Source of the DNA: Bizionia saleffrena
GTDB taxonomy: Bacteria; Bacteroidota; Bacteroidia; Flavobacteriales; Flavobacteriaceae
Reading direction: 5' to 3'
DNA: 64,000 nt
NCBI RefSeq assembly: GCF_008086175.1
Contig: NZ_VSKM01000001.1
Span: forward strand, 1 to 64,000
Part shown: positions 37,142 to 46,339 of the stretch, piece after piece
Layout: every line of letters begins with the position of its first letter
Numbering within the stretch: position 1 is the first letter of the stretch
Notes under the pieces: model-generated
What the model saw: the letters and a program-made list of their open reading frames with translations, nothing else
The model's database searches: none
Told to the model about the DNA's origin: nothing
Position numbers and translations under genes: made by a program

Positions 37142-37195
37142 AACTAATTTATTATTTTTAATTTAAAGATTTGTAAAAGTAACAATTATTTTAGA

Positions 37196-38140
37196 CTACA
37201 TCAACCCTCTTCCTATTTTATTTAATTTTCCTTCACTTTCGTATTCTTTAACGAGCTTGTCTAAAATTCCGTTTATAAAAATGCGACTTTTTGGTGTCGA
37301 GTATTCTTTAGAAATTTCTAAGTATTCGTTAATAGTTACTTTAGTAGGAATAGAGGGGAAATTTTGAATCTCGCAAACGCCCATTTTCAGTAATAATAAA
37401 TCTATTTGTGCAATACGCTCAGAATCCCAATTGGTAGTTTTATTGTTAATTTCTGTGGTTAAGGCACTCTGATTTAGTAGAGTTTTGGTGATTAACTTAA
37501 TTGCAAATTCTTTATCCTCTATATCTTTATATAATTTAGGGATAAAATGAAAAGGGCTAGAGTCTGGTTTTACTTTGCGTAATAATTTTAAAACCGTTGT
37601 ATTTACCGTTGGCAAGTCGTCTAACCACGTTAATTTTTTGTCTTCTAGGTAATCGTAAAGTTTATCGTTTGGTGCTATAATATCTTTAAAGACATCTTCT
37701 ATAAAGGCTTTGTCTTCTTTAAAAGAAGATGTACGCGTTTCTGTATAGTCTTTGTATAAATCGCTCTTTAATATCGCTTTAAAAATTAAATCGACATATT
37801 CCCCGTCAAGTTCCCAGTTAGAAATATTAAATTCTTCAAACTTTGCTTGTAATTGCTCATTTTCGACAAGCATTTTAAGCACTTCGTTATTAACAAACTT
37901 TCTATTCGGATTTTTTTCTTCTTTGGTTGCTAAGTGTTTGTTTTGAGATTTTATAAGATAATCTTCTGCTTTTTTCTGCACCTCTATTAATAAAGAGATA
38001 TTTAATAAATACAGGTTATACATATTATCGATACTGGTCAATAAAAACCTTTTGTCTTTTCCAAAATCGTCACTTTCTGTACCATTAAATGCATATAAAC
38101 CTTGCATTACTTTTACTCTTATGTGTCTTCTACTTAGCAT
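37196..38140 (-). CDS. nusB: Transcription antitermination factor NusB (long form)
   Basis: RNA-binding factor that, with NusE, assembles antitermination complexes on rRNA operons. The N-terminus MLSRRHIRVKVMQGLYAF and the C-terminal NusB signature VTINEYLEISKEYSTPKSRIFINGILDKL are clear. At 314 aa it is twice the length of E. coli NusB, as usual in Bacteroidetes, because of a long insert between these parts. First gene of the nusB - DUF1573 - yajC group. Confidence 0.93.
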   Translation of the reverse strand: MLSRRHIRVKVMQGLYAFNGTESDDFGKDKRFLLTSIDNMYNLYLLNISLLIEVQKKAEDYLIKSQNKHLATKEEKNPNRKFVNNEVLKMLVENEQLQAKFEEFNISNWELDGEYVDLIFKAILKSDLYKDYTETRTSSFKEDKAFIEDVFKDIIAPNDKLYDYLEDKKLTWLDDLPTVNTTVLKLLRKVKPDSSPFHFIPKLYKDIEDKEFAIKLITKTLLNQSALTTEINNKTTNWDSERIAQIDLLLLKMGVCEIQNFPSIPTKVTINEYLEISKEYSTPKSRIFINGILDKLVKEYESEGKLNKIGRGLM

Positions 38141-38179
38141 AATTACAAAGAACTTTATCTTATTATTTTGAACGGGATT

Positions 38180-38216
38180 AAAAAAAGGCGAAAAGTTAAT
38201 TTAACTTTCGCCTTGC
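38180..38216 (-). terminator. Intrinsic terminator after the Leu/Glu dehydrogenase gene
   Basis: AAGGCGAAA(A)GTTAA pairs with TTAACTTTCGCCTT (one bulged A); minus-strand T run follows. Confidence 0.82.
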
Positions 38217-38238
38217 AAAAATAGTGTTTTTATGAATA

Positions 38239-39345
38239 TTACTTATTCATATTTTCTTTTTTTCTAGCATCAATTCTACCTTGAGCTATATTTAATGCTG
38301 CTTGATAAGTCGTAATATCGTGAGATTCAGCATTCGATAAAATTTCTAAAGTGGTATTGTAAATATTTTCCGTTTTACGCATTATTTCGGCTTTACCATA
38401 ATTTTCTAATTCTGCGTAAACGTTGATAATACCACCTGCATTAATTAAAAAATCTGGAGCGTAAACAATACCTCTATCTTTTAATGCTTGTCCGTGGATA
38501 ACTTCATTTGCCAACTGGTTGTTTGCAGCACCTGCAATAACTTTAGCTCTTATTTTCTTTACAGTATCATCGTTTAAAGTTGCGCCTAAAGCACACGGAG
38601 CATAGATATCTACATCTTCGCTATACAAATCTGATCCTCTATAAATAGTAGCACCATATTTTTTACTTACCGCTTCTAAACGTTCTTCGTTAATATCTGA
38701 AATAATAACTTTAGCGCCTTCGTTAGATAAATACTCTACTAAGGTTTCACCAACGTGACCAATACCTTGAACAAGTACTTTTTTATCTTCTAAAACGTCT
38801 GAACCAAATTTATATTTAGCCGCCGCTTTCATTCCCATAAAAACACCGTAAGCTGTAATTGGAGAAGGGTTTCCTGCTCCGCCTCTTTCTTCAGATATTC
38901 CGGTTACATAAGGTGTAACGTCGCGTACAATATCCATATCCGCCGTTTCCATTCCTACGTCTTCCGCAGTTATATATTTTCCGCTTAATGAGTGCACATA
39001 AGCGCCAAAACTTCTCATTAATTCTGGAGTTTTTTGTGTTTTAGCATCACCAATAATTACGGCTTTACCACCACCAAGGTTTAATCCTGTAATGGCCGAT
39101 TTAAAACTCATACCACGAGACAGACGTAAAACATCGTTTAATGCTTCCCATTCGTTAGCATAATTCCACATTCTGGTTCCTCCTAAAGCAGGACCTAATA
39201 CTGTATTGTGAATACCTATTATTGCTTTTAAACCCGTATCTTTGTCGTTGCAAAAAACAATTTGCTCGTGATTATCGAAAGATAATTGGCCAAAAACTGG
39301 GTCTATTTTGTGTAGTTCGTTCGTGTTTACAACTTCAGCTGTCAT
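38239..39345 (-). CDS. Glu/Leu/Phe/Val dehydrogenase (leucine dehydrogenase type)
   Basis: NAD-dependent oxidative deamination of a branched-chain or related amino acid. Catalytic lysines K82 (SFKSAITG) and K94 (LNLGGGKAVI) match the family, and the Rossmann segment VLVQGIGHVGETLVEYL follows. Length (368 aa) and the GPALGGTRMW segment favour leucine dehydrogenase over glutamate dehydrogenase (~450 aa), but specificity is not proven. A single-gene unit with a consensus promoter and a terminator. Confidence 0.9.
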   Translation of the reverse strand: MTAEVVNTNELHKIDPVFGQLSFDNHEQIVFCNDKDTGLKAIIGIHNTVLGPALGGTRMWNYANEWEALNDVLRLSRGMSFKSAITGLNLGGGKAVIIGDAKTQKTPELMRSFGAYVHSLSGKYITAEDVGMETADMDIVRDVTPYVTGISEERGGAGNPSPITAYGVFMGMKAAAKYKFGSDVLEDKKVLVQGIGHVGETLVEYLSNEGAKVIISDINEERLEAVSKKYGATIYRGSDLYSEDVDIYAPCALGATLNDDTVKKIRAKVIAGAANNQLANEVIHGQALKDRGIVYAPDFLINAGGIINVYAELENYGKAEIMRKTENIYNTTLEILSNAESHDITTYQAALNIAQGRIDARKKENMNK

Positions 39346-39402
39346 TATAATTGTAATTTAAGTTAATAAAGGTGCTATTATTAATTGTGTGAAATAAACG
39401 TG

Positions 39403-39434
39403 CAAAAATAGTTTAATATTAATGGTATAACAAA
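39403..39434 (-). promoter_or_regulatory. Promoter of the Leu/Glu dehydrogenase gene
   Basis: On the minus strand TTTG (39434-39431), a 20-bp spacer, then TATTTTTG (39410-39403). Confidence 0.72.
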
Positions 39435-39490
39435 AATTAGACCTTAAAAAAAGAATTATTTAAAAATACATTAACCTTTTGGTTTATCAA

Positions 39491-41248
39491 ATGAAAGAAT
39501 TACAACACCTTAACAAGTACTTTTTAAAATATAAATACCAAATCATTATAGGTATTATCATTACTATTGTGTCTAAAATATTTATTGTTTTTGTACCGCA
39601 ATTAATTGGGTCGACAATAGATATTGTAAATGAGCAAACGCAAAATCCAGAGGCCGATTTAACCGTCTTTAAAAAAGAACTCCTTCACAATATTTTATTA
39701 ATAGTTGGTACTGCTGTTGTTGCGGGTATTTTAACCTTTTTAATGCGCCAAACCATTATTAATGTGTCCCGATTTATTGAATTCGATTTAAAAAATGAAG
39801 TGTACCAACAGTATCAAAAATTATCACTTAATTTTTACAAAAAGAATAAAACCGGTGATTTAATGAACCGCATTAGTGAAGATGTTGGCCGAGTACGTAT
39901 GTACGCCGGTCCCGCTATAATGTATAGTATAAATACCATCACCCTATTTTTGGTAGCTATCTTTTTCATGTACCAGCAAGCGCCTTTATTAACCGTTTAT
40001 ACCATTATGCCTTTACCTGTTTTATCGGTGCTAATTTATTTGATTAGTAAAGAAATTAATAAGCGAAGTACCGTGGTGCAACAATATTTGTCAAAATTAT
40101 CGGCGTTTACTCAGGAATCATTTAGCGGTATTTCTGTAATAAAAGCGTACGGATTAGAATCTGAAACCTTTAAAAATTTTAACGAACTGTCTATCGCTAG
40201 TAAAGAAAAGCATTTAAGTTTGGTGCGTATTCAAGCCTTTTTCTTCCCAATAATGGTACTGCTCATTGGTATTAGTAACCTAATCGTTATTTATATTGGT
40301 GGGAAACAATATATCGATGGCCTAATTAGTTTAGGAACCGTTTCAGAATTTATTATTTATGTTAATATGTTAACGTGGCCAGTGGCAACGGTTGGTTGGG
40401 TAACTTCAATCGTGCAAGAAGCCGAAGCCTCGCAAAAACGTATTAACGAGTTTTTAAAACTAGAACCGGAGATTAGAAATAATGCGACGTTGCCTTCGGA
40501 TATAAAAGGAACAATTGAATTTAAGAATGTTCATTTTACTTACGACGATACGAATATTAAAGCCTTACAAGGTTTAAGCTTTAAAATAAACACTGGAGAA
40601 ACCCTAGCTATTATAGGTAATACCGGGTCTGGAAAATCAACTATTTTAGACTTAATTAGTCGTCTCTACGATGCTGATTCCGGTGAAATACTTATAGATG
40701 GTAAAGAAGTGTCTTCACTTAATTTAAACAGTTTACGAAACGCTATTGGTTACGTACCACAGGAAGCCTTTTTATTTAGCGACACTATAAATAACAACAT
40801 TAAGTTTGGTAAAGAAGATGCCACAAACGATGAAGTTATTGAAGCCGCTAAAAACGCTCAAGTACATAAAAACATTAACGAGTTCACCAATAAATACGAT
40901 ACGGTTTTAGGAGAACGTGGGGTAACGTTGTCTGGCGGACAAAAACAAAGGGTGGCTATTGCGAGAGCCATTATTAAAGATCCTAAAATACTGTTGTTTG
41001 ACGATTGTCTGTCGGCGGTAGATACAGAAACCGAAGAAAAAATATTAAATAATTTGAAGACTCTGTCCAAAGGAAAAACAACAATTATTGTAAGTCACCG
41101 TATTTCTTCCGCTAAAAATGCCAACCATATAATTGTGTTAGATAACGGTAAAGTGGAACAAAAAGGGACGCATAATGAACTGATTGCCACCGACGGTTAC
41201 TACAAATCGCTGTACTTAAAACAACTTAACCAAAAAGAAATGCAGTAA
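39491..41248 (+). CDS. ABC exporter, fused permease-ATPase (MsbA/multidrug type)
   Basis: A 585-aa half-transporter with six membrane segments (to ~315) and an ATPase domain: Walker A GNTGSGKST (376-384), signature LSGGQKQR, Walker B ILLFDDCLSAVDTE. Such proteins export lipids, drugs or peptides; the substrate is not evident. The ATG at 39491 is preferred over a TTG at 39479. It precedes the DUF3276 gene by 76 bp. Confidence 0.92.
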   Translation: MKELQHLNKYFLKYKYQIIIGIIITIVSKIFIVFVPQLIGSTIDIVNEQTQNPEADLTVFKKELLHNILLIVGTAVVAGILTFLMRQTIINVSRFIEFDLKNEVYQQYQKLSLNFYKKNKTGDLMNRISEDVGRVRMYAGPAIMYSINTITLFLVAIFFMYQQAPLLTVYTIMPLPVLSVLIYLISKEINKRSTVVQQYLSKLSAFTQESFSGISVIKAYGLESETFKNFNELSIASKEKHLSLVRIQAFFFPIMVLLIGISNLIVIYIGGKQYIDGLISLGTVSEFIIYVNMLTWPVATVGWVTSIVQEAEASQKRINEFLKLEPEIRNNATLPSDIKGTIEFKNVHFTYDDTNIKALQGLSFKINTGETLAIIGNTGSGKSTILDLISRLYDADSGEILIDGKEVSSLNLNSLRNAIGYVPQEAFLFSDTINNNIKFGKEDATNDEVIEAAKNAQVHKNINEFTNKYDTVLGERGVTLSGGQKQRVAIARAIIKDPKILLFDDCLSAVDTETEEKILNNLKTLSKGKTTIIVSHRISSAKNANHIIVLDNGKVEQKGTHNELIATDGYYKSLYLKQLNQKEMQ

Positions 41249-41324
41249 TTAGTTGTGTGATTTCATTTTTTTTTAGATTTTTGAAAGATAAGAACGTAAA
41301 ACAATAACTTAAATAATATAAAGG

Positions 41325-41732
41325 ATGCATAATAACGAAATGATGGAGAAGGAAGAGATTTATTCGAAAGTTTTAAGAGCAGGGAGGAGAACGTATTTCT
41401 TTGATGTAAGATCTACAAAGGCAGGAGATTATTATTTAACAATTACCGAAAGCAAAAAATTTACTAACGACGATGGTTCCTTTCATTATAAAAAGCATAA
41501 AATATATTTATATAAAGAAGATTTTACAGAGTTTAATTCGATTTTAAAAGAGATGACCGATTACGTCATTACTGAAAAAGGAGATGAAGTTATTAGCGAA
41601 CGCCATCAAAAAGATTTCAAAAAAGAATACGACGCACCTAAAGCAGAAGAAAAAACAACTGAAGACGTAGAAGATGAATCTACAGCTACAATTGAAAGTC
41701 GTTTTACAGATATCGATTTCGACGATATTTAA
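41325..41732 (+). CDS. DUF3276 (PUR-alpha-like) protein
   Basis: A 135-aa cytoplasmic protein with the PUR-like fold: EKEEIYSKVLRAGRRTYFFDVRSTKAGDYYLTITESKK, a basic segment, then an acidic tail from about 105. Bacteroidetes and Borrelia members bind nucleic acids. Its ATG could also be at 41340 or 41343 (MMEKEEIYS); I keep the first. Probably transcribed with or just after the ABC exporter; a bidirectional terminator follows. Confidence 0.88.
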   Translation: MHNNEMMEKEEIYSKVLRAGRRTYFFDVRSTKAGDYYLTITESKKFTNDDGSFHYKKHKIYLYKEDFTEFNSILKEMTDYVITEKGDEVISERHQKDFKKEYDAPKAEEKTTEDVEDESTATIESRFTDIDFDDI

Positions 41733-41754
41733 TTGCGAAGACCTATTACAACAG

Positions 41755-41794
41755 AAAAAACCGTTACTCTTTTTAAGACTAACGGTTTTTTTTG
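41755..41794. terminator. Bidirectional terminator between DUF3276 and csaA
   Basis: AAAAAACCGTTA and TAACGGTTTTTTTT pair around a 13-nt loop, with an A run on one side and a T run on the other, between two convergent genes. Confidence 0.85.
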
Positions 41795-41810
41795 GTTTTA
41801 CTAGTAACGT

Positions 41811-42146
41811 CTAACTCACTATACTTCCATTTGGCACCTTACTTTCAGGGTGTAGTAATAGCACTTCTTTTGCGTTTACAGCGCCAATAACCAGGCATTC
41901 GCTCATAAACTTCCCTATTTGCTTACGTTTAAAATTAACTACCGCAACAATTTGTCGGTGTTGTAATTCATGCTTAGAATATAACACGGTTATCTGCGCC
42001 GATGTTTTTTTAATTCCCAAAACACCAAAATCTATGGTGAGTTTGTAGGCCGGTTGTCGCGCTTCGGGGAAGTCTTCGACAGCAATAATAGTGCCTACAC
42101 GTAAATCTATAGTTGTAAACTCTTCGAATGTAATGGTCGTACTCAT
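41811..42146 (-). CDS. csaA: CsaA-type tRNA-binding protein
   Basis: A 111-aa OB-fold protein with the tRNA-binding domain pattern: FTTIDLRVGTIIAVEDFPEARQPAYKLTIDFG, then IVAVVNFKRKQIGKFMSECLVIGA. CsaA acts as a secretion-related chaperone or tRNA-binding dimer. A single-gene unit convergent with the DUF3276 gene. Confidence 0.93.
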   Translation of the reverse strand: MSTTITFEEFTTIDLRVGTIIAVEDFPEARQPAYKLTIDFGVLGIKKTSAQITVLYSKHELQHRQIVAVVNFKRKQIGKFMSECLVIGAVNAKEVLLLHPESKVPNGSIVS

Positions 42147-42179
42147 ACCGTAAATATATTATTATTTTTAAAAGGATTG

Positions 42180-42232
42180 CACATTTGCAAACCCTAAAAG
42201 CAACCTAACCTTTAGGCACGGCAACGCTTTTA
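42180..42232 (+). promoter_or_regulatory. Candidate structured leader before the SMR gene
   Basis: TAAAAGC (42195-42201) pairs with GCTTTTA (42226-42232) and encloses a small hairpin, CCTAA/TTAGG (42204-42216), followed by CACGGCAAC. A weak -7-like CACATTTG lies at 42180-42187, which would start transcription just before the structure. It does not clearly match any guanidine riboswitch class I know. Confidence 0.3.
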
Positions 42233-42314
42233 AAATTGTAGCTACGTAATTCTAAATTAAATAGTATTTTTACCGCATTAACTCTATTTAAGCGCTCTCT
42301 TAATTTTATTACTA

Positions 42315-42641
42315 ATGAACTGGATTTTACTTATTATTGCTGGCCTATTCGAAGTTGCTTTTGCGACCTGCTTAGGCAAAGCAAAAACAGCAACAGGAAA
42401 CGCAGCCCTATTCTGGTACACAGGCTTTTTAGTGTGTTTAATTATAAGTATGTCGTTATTGGTAAAAGTAACCCGAGAGCTCCCTATTGGGACGGCTTAT
42501 GCGGTTTGGACTGGTATTGGCGCCGTGGGCACAGTACTTATTGGTATTTTTGTTTTTAATGAAGCCGCACACTTTTGGCGCTTACTCTTTTTAACCACGC
42601 TTATTGCATCTCTAGTTGGTTTAAAATTTGTCTCGCAATAA
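42315..42641 (+). CDS. SMR-family transporter, Gdx/SugE-like
   Basis: A 108-aa four-helix proton antiporter. The essential glutamate is E13 (AGLFEVAFA), and the second-helix to third-helix segment LPIGTAYAVWTGIGAVGT matches the guanidinium exporter Gdx/SugE more closely than EmrE. Gdx proteins export guanidinium; assignment is by similarity of motif. A possible structured leader precedes it. Confidence 0.87.
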   Translation: MNWILLIIAGLFEVAFATCLGKAKTATGNAALFWYTGFLVCLIISMSLLVKVTRELPIGTAYAVWTGIGAVGTVLIGIFVFNEAAHFWRLLFLTTLIASLVGLKFVSQ

Positions 42642-43051
42642 AACGCATGCTAACATATTTAAAATAAAACTGATCTTTTTTCATTTTTTCTACATGTTTT
42701 AGGTCTTTTATGTACATCCTTATGTTGTATAGTAGTCATAAATTTCAGTATTTACGATTTTTTACAATAAATTTAAAAAAATTATTTTTACATTGCGTTG
42801 GCTTTGAATTAAACATATGTCACACTCTTAATTATGGTTTTGGTATTTGATTAAAAAGTTTATTATTATCACATAGCTAAGTTCCCACCAATATTAAATT
42901 TAGGAAACTTAATTTTAAATAATAGAACAGCCATAATAACTCTTATAATAATTTAAAATGTACTGATGAAACACTAACCAAATATAATTAGGAGAAAAAA
43001 ACGACCTGAACACTCCTTAAAAAGAAGTAAGGCAAAACTAAAACTTATAAT
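42642..43051. other. Gene-free AT-rich stretch
   Basis: 410 bp without an open frame. No convincing TAnnTTTG box, hairpin or repeat was found; it must carry the promoter of the lipoprotein gene that follows. Confidence 0.5.
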
Positions 43052-43846
43052 ATGAAAAAATTAATTTATGGTGCAATGGCACTTGCAATGGGAATGTTTA
43101 TTTATTCTTGTGAAAAAGGGGATGATAACAACATTAGCAGTGGTGAAAAAAAAATAACATCTAATATAGTCGAAGAGTTAAATAGTATTTTTGGTAATAT
43201 TGAGAGTGATAATGCATCTTTTAAGCTTAATGTTCAATTAGCTAATGAAAGCAACCCTTTTGATTCTGTTGGAGTTAAACATAATGAAGTACTTAGTTAC
43301 CTCAATTCTCTTGAGCTGACCGAATCTACCATATGCAATTCTCTAACAGAAGCAAGCAGAGAGTTTGATACTAGAATAACATTAAATTGTCAAGAAATAT
43401 TGAATGTAATTAATAATGGTACATCTAAAACATTTGATGATTTAGGTAATTATAAAGCAGATTTACTAGACGAATTGTTGAGTACTGATAAAATAAGTGA
43501 AAATGAATATTCAATAGTTAATACAACCATAGAAAATGTATATAATAATAATGATTTGAATCAGAGAATTCAATTACTAAAAGCTTCTGAGGAATACACC
43601 AAAAATTCACAAGTTTTAACTAATACTGAAAAAGGAAGGATTCAAAGAACCTTTGCAATATACCGTTATAGCACTTATTACTGGGAGGTTGAGACTAATA
43701 AATTAGCAGGTCCAGGCGCTGATTTAGCAGATGCAAGTGCAGAACATTGGCTATTAAATTCGCCTATCTCTCCTGCTCAGGATGGAGCAGATGTCTCTGT
43801 ACTCTCAGGTCTAATATCTTTAATGTATTTCGTACTAGGATACTAA
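43052..43846 (+). CDS. Lipoprotein of unknown function
   Basis: A 264-aa protein with a lipoprotein signal (MKKLIYGAMALAMGMFIYSC, C20). No known domain recognised. It is mostly helical and acidic (long Asn/Glu/Ser-rich runs) with two Cys at ~95-116 and a hydrophobic C-terminal end. AT-rich codon use resembles the neighbouring unknown genes. It is followed by a perfect palindromic terminator. Confidence 0.7.
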   Translation: MKKLIYGAMALAMGMFIYSCEKGDDNNISSGEKKITSNIVEELNSIFGNIESDNASFKLNVQLANESNPFDSVGVKHNEVLSYLNSLELTESTICNSLTEASREFDTRITLNCQEILNVINNGTSKTFDDLGNYKADLLDELLSTDKISENEYSIVNTTIENVYNNNDLNQRIQLLKASEEYTKNSQVLTNTEKGRIQRTFAIYRYSTYYWEVETNKLAGPGADLADASAEHWLLNSPISPAQDGADVSVLSGLISLMYFVLGY

Positions 43847-43869
43847 AATTGATTCTTAACATTACATTA

Positions 43870-43905
43870 AAAAAGTATAACCACGACGTCGTGGTTATAC
43901 TTTTT
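43870..43905 (+). terminator. Perfect 36-bp palindrome, terminator
   Basis: AAAAAGTATAACCACGAC followed directly by its exact reverse complement, centred on GACGTC, with T run at the end. The stem can be 16-18 bp with a minimal loop. Bidirectional in principle; it lies between two genes on the + strand. Confidence 0.8.
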
Positions 43906-43943
43906 ACTTAATTAATTATTTTCCTATTTGTTAATACCTAAAA

Positions 43944-45029
43944 ATGAAAACAATGCTAAAACACCTCCTTTTTTCACTCTTATTTATTTCAATGTCCTAC
44001 AGTCAGACAGAAAACACTGTAGCCCCCAAAAACGAAAAGGGCAAAATAATCTTGTTTGGTGAGGCCCATTTTGTTAAAGAAAAATACGACGAAATGAAAG
44101 CGTTTATTTTCGAAAAGTTAGAAAACGTGGCATCAAAAGAAAAGGTTACTATCTTTTTCGAACTCCCCTCTAGTTTAAATTATGCCATAAGTAGAATTAA
44201 AGAAGACCAGGACACCACACTATTTAAGGAGTGGTTTAACCATGTTTACAAAGCAAAAGAAATGAAACCCTCCTTTTTCTGGACCGATTATAGAGCGTTT
44301 ATTTTATCGTTACTGGAATACGCAGAAAAAAAGGACATCCAATTAGAACTAAAATGTATAGATGTAGAATTAGAGTTTAGAAGAACCGCTTTTATTTTAT
44401 CATCTTTTAAAACGAAGTTAAACAGCAAAATGGATAGCTTAATACAGAAAGAGCATATTCCAAAGAGTTCGGAAATTAGAACCACGCTCTTAAACTATGT
44501 TAATGAGTTAGCATTAATTTCAACCGATCCTCACGAATTAGAAGTTTTAAAAACTTTACAGGTTTCTCTTTTAATTGACTGTACTATTTGTAGAAAACGC
44601 GACCGTTTTTTGTATGACCGCTTTAAAAAGTATTATGATCCAACCGATGCTATGGTATTTGGCACTTTTGGCTTAGCGCACGTAATAAACAAACCAGACT
44701 TTTCTAAACTTAGTGAATTTTTTAAAATAGACCACAAGGTAGATACCACGAACCATAAATCGATGTCTAAATTCATGACCACAGATTTTAATGATAAAAT
44801 ATTTAGAGTGGGTATAATTGCATTACAACACAACTTGCGTTTGTCCGATTATCAAAAACCTGTAGATTATAGCTACATAATGAATACGGAAGAGCGTAAT
44901 TACATTAAAACATTATTTAAAGATAAGGAAGTGGTGAGATTATATCCTTACGAACACAAAGTGTTAAGCAATTTAGCATCGAACCTTGATTATTTAATTG
45001 TTTACAAGAATTCTAACTATAGGTATTAG
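43944..45029 (+). CDS. Secreted protein with erythromycin-esterase/ChaN-like motif
   Basis: A 361-aa protein with a signal peptide (MKTMLKHLLFSLLFISMSYSQ). Near residue 33 it has KIILFGEAHFVKEKYDEM followed by VTIFFELPSSL, the GEAH...E pattern of the Tiki/TraB/ChaN and EreA-like superfamily, where His and Glu bind metal or serve in catalysis. A second region HVIN...FGTFGLAHV near 250 has the H of these folds. Function unknown. Confidence 0.6.
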   Translation: MKTMLKHLLFSLLFISMSYSQTENTVAPKNEKGKIILFGEAHFVKEKYDEMKAFIFEKLENVASKEKVTIFFELPSSLNYAISRIKEDQDTTLFKEWFNHVYKAKEMKPSFFWTDYRAFILSLLEYAEKKDIQLELKCIDVELEFRRTAFILSSFKTKLNSKMDSLIQKEHIPKSSEIRTTLLNYVNELALISTDPHELEVLKTLQVSLLIDCTICRKRDRFLYDRFKKYYDPTDAMVFGTFGLAHVINKPDFSKLSEFFKIDHKVDTTNHKSMSKFMTTDFNDKIFRVGIIALQHNLRLSDYQKPVDYSYIMNTEERNYIKTLFKDKEVVRLYPYEHKVLSNLASNLDYLIVYKNSNYRY

Positions 45030-45085
45030 AACTTTTCTTTAATAAAAAAACACGAATATATATTAACATAAATAGAACAAAACCA

Positions 45086-45709
45086 ATGAAAACTTCAACC
45101 TTACTTTTAACACTAGGATTCATCCTTAATATTGTAGTTCTTCAAGCACAAGAAACGAACCCAGCGAAATTTAATATCGTTGCTTATGGCGGTATCGGTT
45201 ACACAAAAGTTATAAATGATGATGCGCCAAACTACGATTTAAATGTAAATACAGGCGATTTATTACTTAGTTACAATGCTTGGAATACCATTGGTATAGC
45301 AACGGGTTTAGGGTATTCAGAATTAAGTGGTAACGGGTTTAACACCAATGGTAATTTTTATCAAGAGCGTACGGTTATTAAAATACCGCTGTTATTGACT
45401 TTAAATAAAGACATTACTGAACATTTAATTATGACAGGAAATTTTGGTTTTTATGGACAAACCATAGTTGAAGATGAATTTCAGTATATAGATAGTATTG
45501 AAAAAGACGTTTATGAAGGATTTAATTTCGGAATGCAATTAGGTTTAGGAATAGGCTATAGATTTGACGAGCGCCTTGGTTTTGGAATTAATTTTAATTC
45601 ACAATCTGATTTTAGTAGTTTTGAAACCAGCAATAACGCAACCTTTAAAAACGAACAAAAGCATAAGAACTTAACCTCTATGGGGATATTTGCAACACTT
45701 AAATTGTAA
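45086..45709 (+). CDS. Outer-membrane beta-barrel protein
   Basis: A 207-aa secreted protein: signal peptide ending VVLQAQ, then alternating strands with glycine and aromatic residues (IVAYGGIGYTKV, IGIATGLGYSELSG, NFGMQLGLGIGYRFDERLGFGINF) and a C-terminal strand ending FATLKL. This is the pattern of small PorT/OmpW-like barrels in Bacteroidetes. Role unknown. Confidence 0.75.
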   Translation: MKTSTLLLTLGFILNIVVLQAQETNPAKFNIVAYGGIGYTKVINDDAPNYDLNVNTGDLLLSYNAWNTIGIATGLGYSELSGNGFNTNGNFYQERTVIKIPLLLTLNKDITEHLIMTGNFGFYGQTIVEDEFQYIDSIEKDVYEGFNFGMQLGLGIGYRFDERLGFGINFNSQSDFSSFETSNNATFKNEQKHKNLTSMGIFATLKL

Positions 45710-45799
45710 CGTTTTCTGATAAAAATGAGGTTAATGCCTAAAAGACATCAATCGATTATAGAAAAATTTGGTGATTATATCTAAATTTAAGATCTTAAT

Positions 45800-45827
45800 A
45801 CTCCTATTATATCATAAAATGAAAAAA
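45800..45827 (+). repeat. 28-nt leader repeat, copy 1
   Basis: Sequence beginning ACTCCTATTATATCATAAAA and running through ATG into the lysine codons is identical at 47438-47465. The ATG is at 45819. Confidence 0.85.
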
Positions 45828-46199
45828 CTCTTACTCCTACTAACATTTTTTATTCTGATTTCTGCCACTGCCAAAAAAAATAGTGACTTAGAATTAATCT
45901 GCTTTGGCAAGTGGTCTATGGAATATGTGGAATCTTCCGAGCAACAAATTCCAATCCCTGGAGATGTTGATGAGAATTGGATGATATTTCATAAAAACGG
46001 AAAACACGAAGTAATGTCTCTAGGAGAGATTCATTTCGGAAAATGGGTCTATACTAAAGACGACAGAACAATTAGGTTGTCTGAAGAAGAAAACTATATC
46101 AATCAAAAAATAGAACTAATAAACAATCAGAAACTCATTCTATCCTTTACGGCAGATGGTGATTTTTTAAAACTGGGATTAAAAAAATTACACCAATAA
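45819..46199 (+). CDS. Small secreted lipocalin-like protein
   Basis: A 126-aa protein with signal peptide MKKLLLLLTFFILISATA. The rest resembles the lipocalin-like repeat: GKWSMEYVE, then MIFHKNGKHEV, HFGKWVYTKDDRTIRLSEE and LILSFTADGDFLKLGLKK. The ATG at 45819 is chosen over an upstream GTG-type start (17 more codons) because it gives a clean signal peptide and coincides with the leader repeat shared with the 47457 gene. Confidence 0.7.
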   Translation: MKKLLLLLTFFILISATAKKNSDLELICFGKWSMEYVESSEQQIPIPGDVDENWMIFHKNGKHEVMSLGEIHFGKWVYTKDDRTIRLSEEENYINQKIELINNQKLILSFTADGDFLKLGLKKLHQ

Positions 46200-46339
46200 A
46201 AACAGAAAAATTAACTACTATAAATACAAATTACGCCTATAATTTACCGGTATACTCATTAATAAATCACCCACACGATAAGCGAAATGCTTAAATGCAA
46301 TGAAATAAGCCCTCTAATCTACCCCAAAAACGAAACGCA

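Noticed and set aside
42315-42641. SMR gene as a quaternary ammonium resistance (qac) gene
   Set aside because: The GTAYAVWTGIGA segment is closer to the Gdx/SugE group than to EmrE, and no resistance or integron context is present.
43870-43905. Palindrome as a phage attachment or insertion site
   Set aside because: It is followed by a T run and sits right after a stop codon, which fits a terminator; no integrase is near.
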